The position numbers and the translations under genes were made by a program. This document shows positions 6,901-9,569 of a stretch of 9,569 nt of DNA, piece by piece. The stretch is taken from contig JBLHLB010000143.1 of assembly GCA_047618505.1 (NCBI GenBank), forward strand, positions 1 to 9,569, written 5' to 3'. The notes beneath the pieces are model-generated. The model was not told the DNA's origin and did no database searches. It saw only the letters and a program-made list of their open reading frames with translations. The first letter of the stretch is position 1. Every line of letters begins with the position of its first letter. This stretch comes from JBLHLB01 sp047618505. Lineage in GTDB: Bacteria; Planctomycetota; UBA1135; GCA-002686595.

Positions 6901-7151
6901 TAGATGTCCTCCAAAAGGATAATCCCACGGCGCCAGGCTTCATCGCGCGCCAGGGGAGTCACCCGCGTACCGGCGGGGATGGCGAGGCGAGAACCATCGG
7001 CTACCGTGGCCAGGTCCTCAACCGAAAGGAGCCCGCCCATGGCCTGTGAGCTCCCGGGCTTTGCCCCCGAAGAGACGCCTGTGGCTCCCAATTCAACGCG
7101 CGCTCGGCTGATGGCTCGGCGAGCAAGGTCTCTAAGGCGTGTGTCGTCCAT
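6900..7151 (-). CDS. Small protein with amphipathic N-terminal helix and EutT-like N-terminal motif
   Basis: The product is an 83-residue protein, not recognised by name. Residues 2-19 (DDTRLRDLARRAISRARV) form a likely amphipathic helix. A flexible Gly/Ser-rich linker follows (about 20-38). The compact C-terminal part from about 40 reads LLSVEDLATVADGSRLAIP, then AGTRVTPLARDEAWRRGI. That pattern (a helix starter, G-x-x-x-IP-x-x-TR-x-TP-x-AR, then RGI) resembles the N-terminus of the ethanolamine cobalamin adenosyltransferase EutT and short regions I recall in other microcompartment-associated proteins. Its TAA stop shares one base with the deoC ATG, and its last codons carry the deoC ribosome-binding site, so the two are co-translated. 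The ATG at 7151 was chosen because the helix starts there; upstream in-frame GTG codons, as far as 7256, give a proline-rich extension. Function is inferred only. Confidence 0.7.
   Translation of the reverse strand: MDDTRLRDLARRAISRARVELGATGVSSGAKPGSSQAMGGLLSVEDLATVADGSRLAIPAGTRVTPLARDEAWRRGIILLEDI
6908..6912 (-). promoter_or_regulatory. Shine-Dalgarno GGAGG for deoC
   Basis: On the minus strand GGAGG is followed by seven bases and the deoC ATG (6900). It lies inside the last codons of the small upstream gene. It is one of the clearest ribosome-binding sites in the window and supports translation of the long DeoC N-terminus rather than a start at 6855 or later. Confidence 0.8.
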
Positions 7152-7163
7152 GGGGGAGTCGAG

Positions 7164-7176
7164 CCCCTTATAGGGG
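7164..7176. other. Small palindrome with TATAAG upstream of the 83-residue gene
   Basis: CCCCT and AGGGG flank the three-base loop TAT, 13 bases upstream of the small gene's ATG. Read on the minus strand the centre is TATAAG, which could act as a -10 element giving a very short leader. I see no good -35 element at the right distance, so this may equally be an operator-like palindrome or chance. Confidence 0.25.
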
Positions 7177-7244
7177 GGGCGAGCAGGGTACGCGAGCGGG
7201 GCAACGGGCGCCACGGGGCGGAGGCCAATAGGGGCTGGTGCGGT

Positions 7245-7267
7245 GCTGCTGAACACGATCTAGCAGC
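7245..7267 (-). terminator. Weak hairpin after the sulfatase gene
   Basis: GCTGCT and AGCAGC form a perfect six-base stem with an 11-base loop, starting 14 bases after the sulfatase TAG on the minus strand. There is no T run. It may attenuate readthrough from the sulfatase into the small gene and deoC, but the support is modest. Confidence 0.25.
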
Positions 7268-7280
7268 TGCGCTTCCCAGG

Positions 7281-8918
7281 CTAATCGGCGTCGGCGTAGT
7301 GGGTGCGGAGGCGCTGGAGTTCGGCTTCCAATGTGACCCGAACTTCGGCGTAGGCCGGATCCGCGTAGAGGTTGTTCATCTCGTCGGCGTCGAGCTCGAT
7401 GTCGAAAAGCTCCCATTGATTGAGCCCGTGGTAGTAAATCAGCTTGTGGCGATCTGTGCGCACGCCGTAGTGCTGGGGAACCGAATGGACGCCGATCTCG
7501 AAGTAGCGGTAGTAGATCGAGTCGCGCCATTCCCCGGGGGCAAGATCGTCACCGGCCAAGAGCGGCATCAAGCTCGTGCCCTGCATCTCCTCTGGCGACG
7601 CCAGGCCTGCGGCCTCCAGGAAGGTCGGCGCAAAGTCCAAGTTCTGCACTAGGTGCCTGTCCACGCTCCCCGCTTTGACCTTACCGGGCCAACTCACGAT
7701 GAGGGGCAACTGGAAGCTCGGCTCATACATCCAGCGCTTGTCGTACCAACCGTGTTCGCCGAGGTAGAAGCCCTGGTCGGAGGAGTAGACAACGATCGTG
7801 TTCTCATCCAGATCGTTGGCCGCGAGCCAGTCGGTCAACTCACCAACGGACTTGTCCACCGCCGCGATGCAGCTGAGGTAATCCTTGAGATAGCGCTGGT
7901 ACTTCCAACGGACCAGCTCGTCGCCCTCCAGCTCACCCGCTTCAATGGCGGCGGCGAAGGCTGCGTTCTCCGAACCATAGGCGGCTTCCCAGGCAGCGCG
8001 TTGGTCGTCGGACATGCGCTCGCCGCGACCCTTCGTCCAACGGTCCGGTCCCGTCAACTCAACTTCACCGTCGCCCTGTCCCCATTCCGTCGGCGGAACT
8101 TTGAGGTCGTACCAAAGCCACATGTGCTCGGCGATCGTCATTTCCTGGGTCTGCGCGCCATCCGCGCGGCCGGCGTAATCGTCGAAAAGCGTCGTCGGCT
8201 CCGGCAGCGTTTCCCCCGCATAGAGTCCATGCTCGTCAACTCCCGGCATCCATGGCCTGTGCGGTGCCTTGTGTTGCACCATCAACAGGAAGGGTTTGTC
8301 CGGGTCGCGCTCCTGCTCCAACCAATCGATGGCTAGGCCCGTCGTTACCTCGGTGACGTAGCCCTCCACCCGGCGCTTCTCCACCGACCCCTCGACGTCC
8401 TCCGCACCCTCAACGTAGTTGGGCCCGGGCCGCAGGAAGTCCGGAGCGTAGTACTGCCCCTGCCCCGGCAAGATGTCCCAATAGTCAAAGCCGGTGGGCG
8501 TGGTCTTGAGGTGCCACTTCCCGACTAGCGCGGTTTGGTAACCGCTGGCGCGCAGGAGCTTCGGGAACGTCACCTGGGAACCATCGAATCGCGCCCCGTT
8601 GTCCGGCACACCATTGATGTGACTGTGCTTGCCAGTCAGCACAACAGCGCGCGCCGGAGCGCAGATCCCGTTTGTGCAGTAGGCGCGATCGAAGCGCATT
8701 CCACCTGCGGCTAGGGCATCGATGTTCGGCGTGCGTGCATAGCTCGACACGACGGAATTCGCATAGGTCCCGATGGCTGCGGTCGCGTGATCATCTGAGT
8801 AGATGAAGACGATGTTCGGCGGACCCTTTGCGGGCTCCGGCTGGCTCGATTCCAGAGGCTTCGAATGGCAGGCCGCGAGGAGCAGCAGAGTCGTGGCGTA
8901 GGCTAGGGGTCGCTTCAT
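7281..8918 (-). CDS. Lipoprotein sulfatase, family S1 (formylglycine-dependent)
   Basis: This is an exported arylsulfatase-type enzyme that probably removes sulfate esters from a polysaccharide or glycosaminoglycan-like glycan. The 545 residues begin with a lipoprotein signal: a basic start, a hydrophobic run, and lipobox LAAC with C17. Metal ligands D42 and D43 lie in YSDDH. The maturation signature GICAPARAVVLTG (84-96) holds C86, to be converted to formylglycine by a sulfatase-modifying factor, plus R90. K134 (VGKWH), H216 and H220 (QHKAPHRPW), and D381/Q382 with H389 and K394 (SSDQGFYLGEHGWYDKRW) complete the site. The C-terminal part from about 484 (YGVRTDRHKLIYY, WELFDIELD) fits the DUF4976-type tail of N-acetylglucosamine-6-sulfatase and iduronate sulfatase relatives. 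The substrate is not predictable from sequence alone. No modifying enzyme gene is in the window. It is co-directional with the small gene and deoC, 129 bases away, but has no obvious metabolic link to them. Confidence 0.93.
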   Translation of the reverse strand: MKRPLAYATTLLLLAACHSKPLESSQPEPAKGPPNIVFIYSDDHATAAIGTYANSVVSSYARTPNIDALAAGGMRFDRAYCTNGICAPARAVVLTGKHSHINGVPDNGARFDGSQVTFPKLLRASGYQTALVGKWHLKTTPTGFDYWDILPGQGQYYAPDFLRPGPNYVEGAEDVEGSVEKRRVEGYVTEVTTGLAIDWLEQERDPDKPFLLMVQHKAPHRPWMPGVDEHGLYAGETLPEPTTLFDDYAGRADGAQTQEMTIAEHMWLWYDLKVPPTEWGQGDGEVELTGPDRWTKGRGERMSDDQRAAWEAAYGSENAAFAAAIEAGELEGDELVRWKYQRYLKDYLSCIAAVDKSVGELTDWLAANDLDENTIVVYSSDQGFYLGEHGWYDKRWMYEPSFQLPLIVSWPGKVKAGSVDRHLVQNLDFAPTFLEAAGLASPEEMQGTSLMPLLAGDDLAPGEWRDSIYYRYFEIGVHSVPQHYGVRTDRHKLIYYHGLNQWELFDIELDADEMNNLYADPAYAEVRVTLEAELQRLRTHYADAD

Positions 8919-8987
8919 CCGGCTACAGTATCGCTGCGGCGGGTACGGCCCTTCCCAAAATGCGCGATTCAGGCTTCCCTGGACTGT

Positions 8988-9569
8988 CTATCCGCCAATG
9001 CGAAGCCGCAGTCCACGGGTTAGAGCCACACCGCCGGGGGCGTCAGGGTCAACCACTCCAGCTTGCATGTAGGGGATCGAGCAGGACAGTTCCGGTGGTA
9101 TAGGGCTCAAGATCACCCGTGCGATACCGCCGAAGCCAAGGGGCCGCATCGCAAGCATGACTTGGCTCAGGAGCGGGGCTTGGAAGAATCGCGTGCCAGC
9201 GAAGATCGGCTGGGTATCTGCTGCGGTCCCAATCACCAGGGCTTCTGCGGACAGAGGTCGAGCGCGCCGCAGTTGAATCCCAAGGGCCCGTCCGCTGGAT
9301 GCCTCCCCGAGGATCTCCCTAGCGCTCATTCCGGGCGGATGGAAAATTCCGCTCAGCCACGTGCAGAACGAAGTCGTTCGCGTCTCCGTCAGCATTCCAA
9401 TCCGTGGATCCGTCTGCCGGTTCGGATAGGGGAATGCGCTGTTGCCACTCTCCACTTCATGTTCATGGGGATTGAATCCCCTCACTGCCCGATCGATGGA
9501 ATGCACCCGATCCTCGGAGGGTTCGTAGATCCGTAGAACGCAATCGATCGTGTCTCCATCACCCTTGAG
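8988..9569 (-). CDS. Hypothetical, probably exported protein, C-terminal 193 residues (cut by window end)
   Basis: The frame stays open to the window edge, so the 5' end is missing. The in-frame GTG at 9506 is not convincing as a start because readable sequence (GDGDTIDCVLRIYEPSEDR) continues upstream. I do not recognise a catalytic family. The last 40 residues, with PIPPELSCSIPYMQAGVVDP and then DAPGGVALTRGLRLRIGG, have the pattern (IP, then QA, then D-P-x-AP-GG-x-AL-T-x-GL) that I recall from the C-termini of many secreted planctomycete proteins. That is memory-based and not tested. Two cysteines (in SFCTWL and LSCSIP) could form a disulfide. It ends 69 bases before the sulfatase start on the same strand, so the two could be cotranscribed. 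Confidence 0.6.
   Translation of the reverse strand, partial: LKGDGDTIDCVLRIYEPSEDRVHSIDRAVRGFNPHEHEVESGNSAFPYPNRQTDPRIGMLTETRTTSFCTWLSGIFHPPGMSAREILGEASSGRALGIQLRRARPLSAEALVIGTAADTQPIFAGTRFFQAPLLSQVMLAMRPLGFGGIARVILSPIPPELSCSIPYMQAGVVDPDAPGGVALTRGLRLRIGG

Noticed and set aside
6295..6903. 202-codon open frame on the plus strand
   Set aside because: It is antisense to deoC, which has its Schiff-base lysine and a good ribosome-binding site. The plus-strand product shows no domain.
7653..8336. 227-codon open frame on the plus strand
   Set aside because: It is antisense to the sulfatase, whose catalytic motifs are intact on the minus strand. No recognisable domain.
9063..9536. 157-codon open frame on the plus strand
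   Set aside because: It is antisense to the partial exported protein. The minus frame stays open to the window edge and has a recognisable C-terminal pattern, so the minus strand was preferred, with moderate certainty.
1..9569. tRNA, rRNA, CRISPR array, insertion sequence or phage genes
   Set aside because: I looked for repeat-spacer arrays, transposase motifs, terminal inverted repeats and tRNA-like cloverleaves and saw none.

Overview
This GC-rich window holds two convergent gene blocks. Together they encode a nearly complete deoxyribonucleoside breakdown pathway, alongside several exported proteins. The host is a Gram-negative bacterium, because the sulfatase has a lipobox. My best guess is Planctomycetota or a similar sulfatase-rich lineage. 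The reasons are the FGE-type sulfatase lipoprotein, mostly weak Shine-Dalgarno signals, and a C-terminal sequence style at the right edge that I associate with secreted planctomycete proteins. A myxobacterial-type host cannot be excluded.

Left block (+ strand, 1-3987): the 3' part of deoB (phosphopentomutase), then deoA (thymidine phosphorylase, start overlapping the deoB stop), a NupC-type concentrative nucleoside transporter, and a trimeric-type purine nucleoside phosphorylase. Gaps are at most 25 bases, so this is almost certainly one operon. A gene-free stretch of about 350 bases follows. Then comes a stand-alone gene for a secreted, animal-type (peroxidase-cyclooxygenase superfamily) haem peroxidase with every main catalytic residue in place (4335-5927).

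Centre (5921-6002): three 13-base tandem repeats cross the peroxidase stop codon. A near-perfect 18-19 bp stem follows, and its right arm contains the deoC stop codon. This looks like a bidirectional terminator.

Right block (- strand, 9569 down to 5998): the 3' part of an unrecognised, probably exported protein, a lipoprotein sulfatase, a small 83-residue protein, and deoC. The small protein's stop overlaps the deoC start as TAATG, and a GGAGG ribosome-binding site for deoC lies inside the small gene.

Pathway: the transporter imports nucleosides. DeoA and PNP release deoxyribose-1-phosphate, DeoB converts it to the 5-phosphate, and DeoC splits that into glyceraldehyde-3-phosphate and acetaldehyde. 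The most interesting point is that DeoC has an extra N-terminal region of about 88 residues with an amphipathic helix. Its coupled partner also has an N-terminal amphipathic helix, followed by a motif like the N-terminus of EutT. Both features suggest targeting to a bacterial microcompartment of the sugar-phosphate-utilising kind that would confine acetaldehyde. No shell protein is visible here, so this is a hypothesis.
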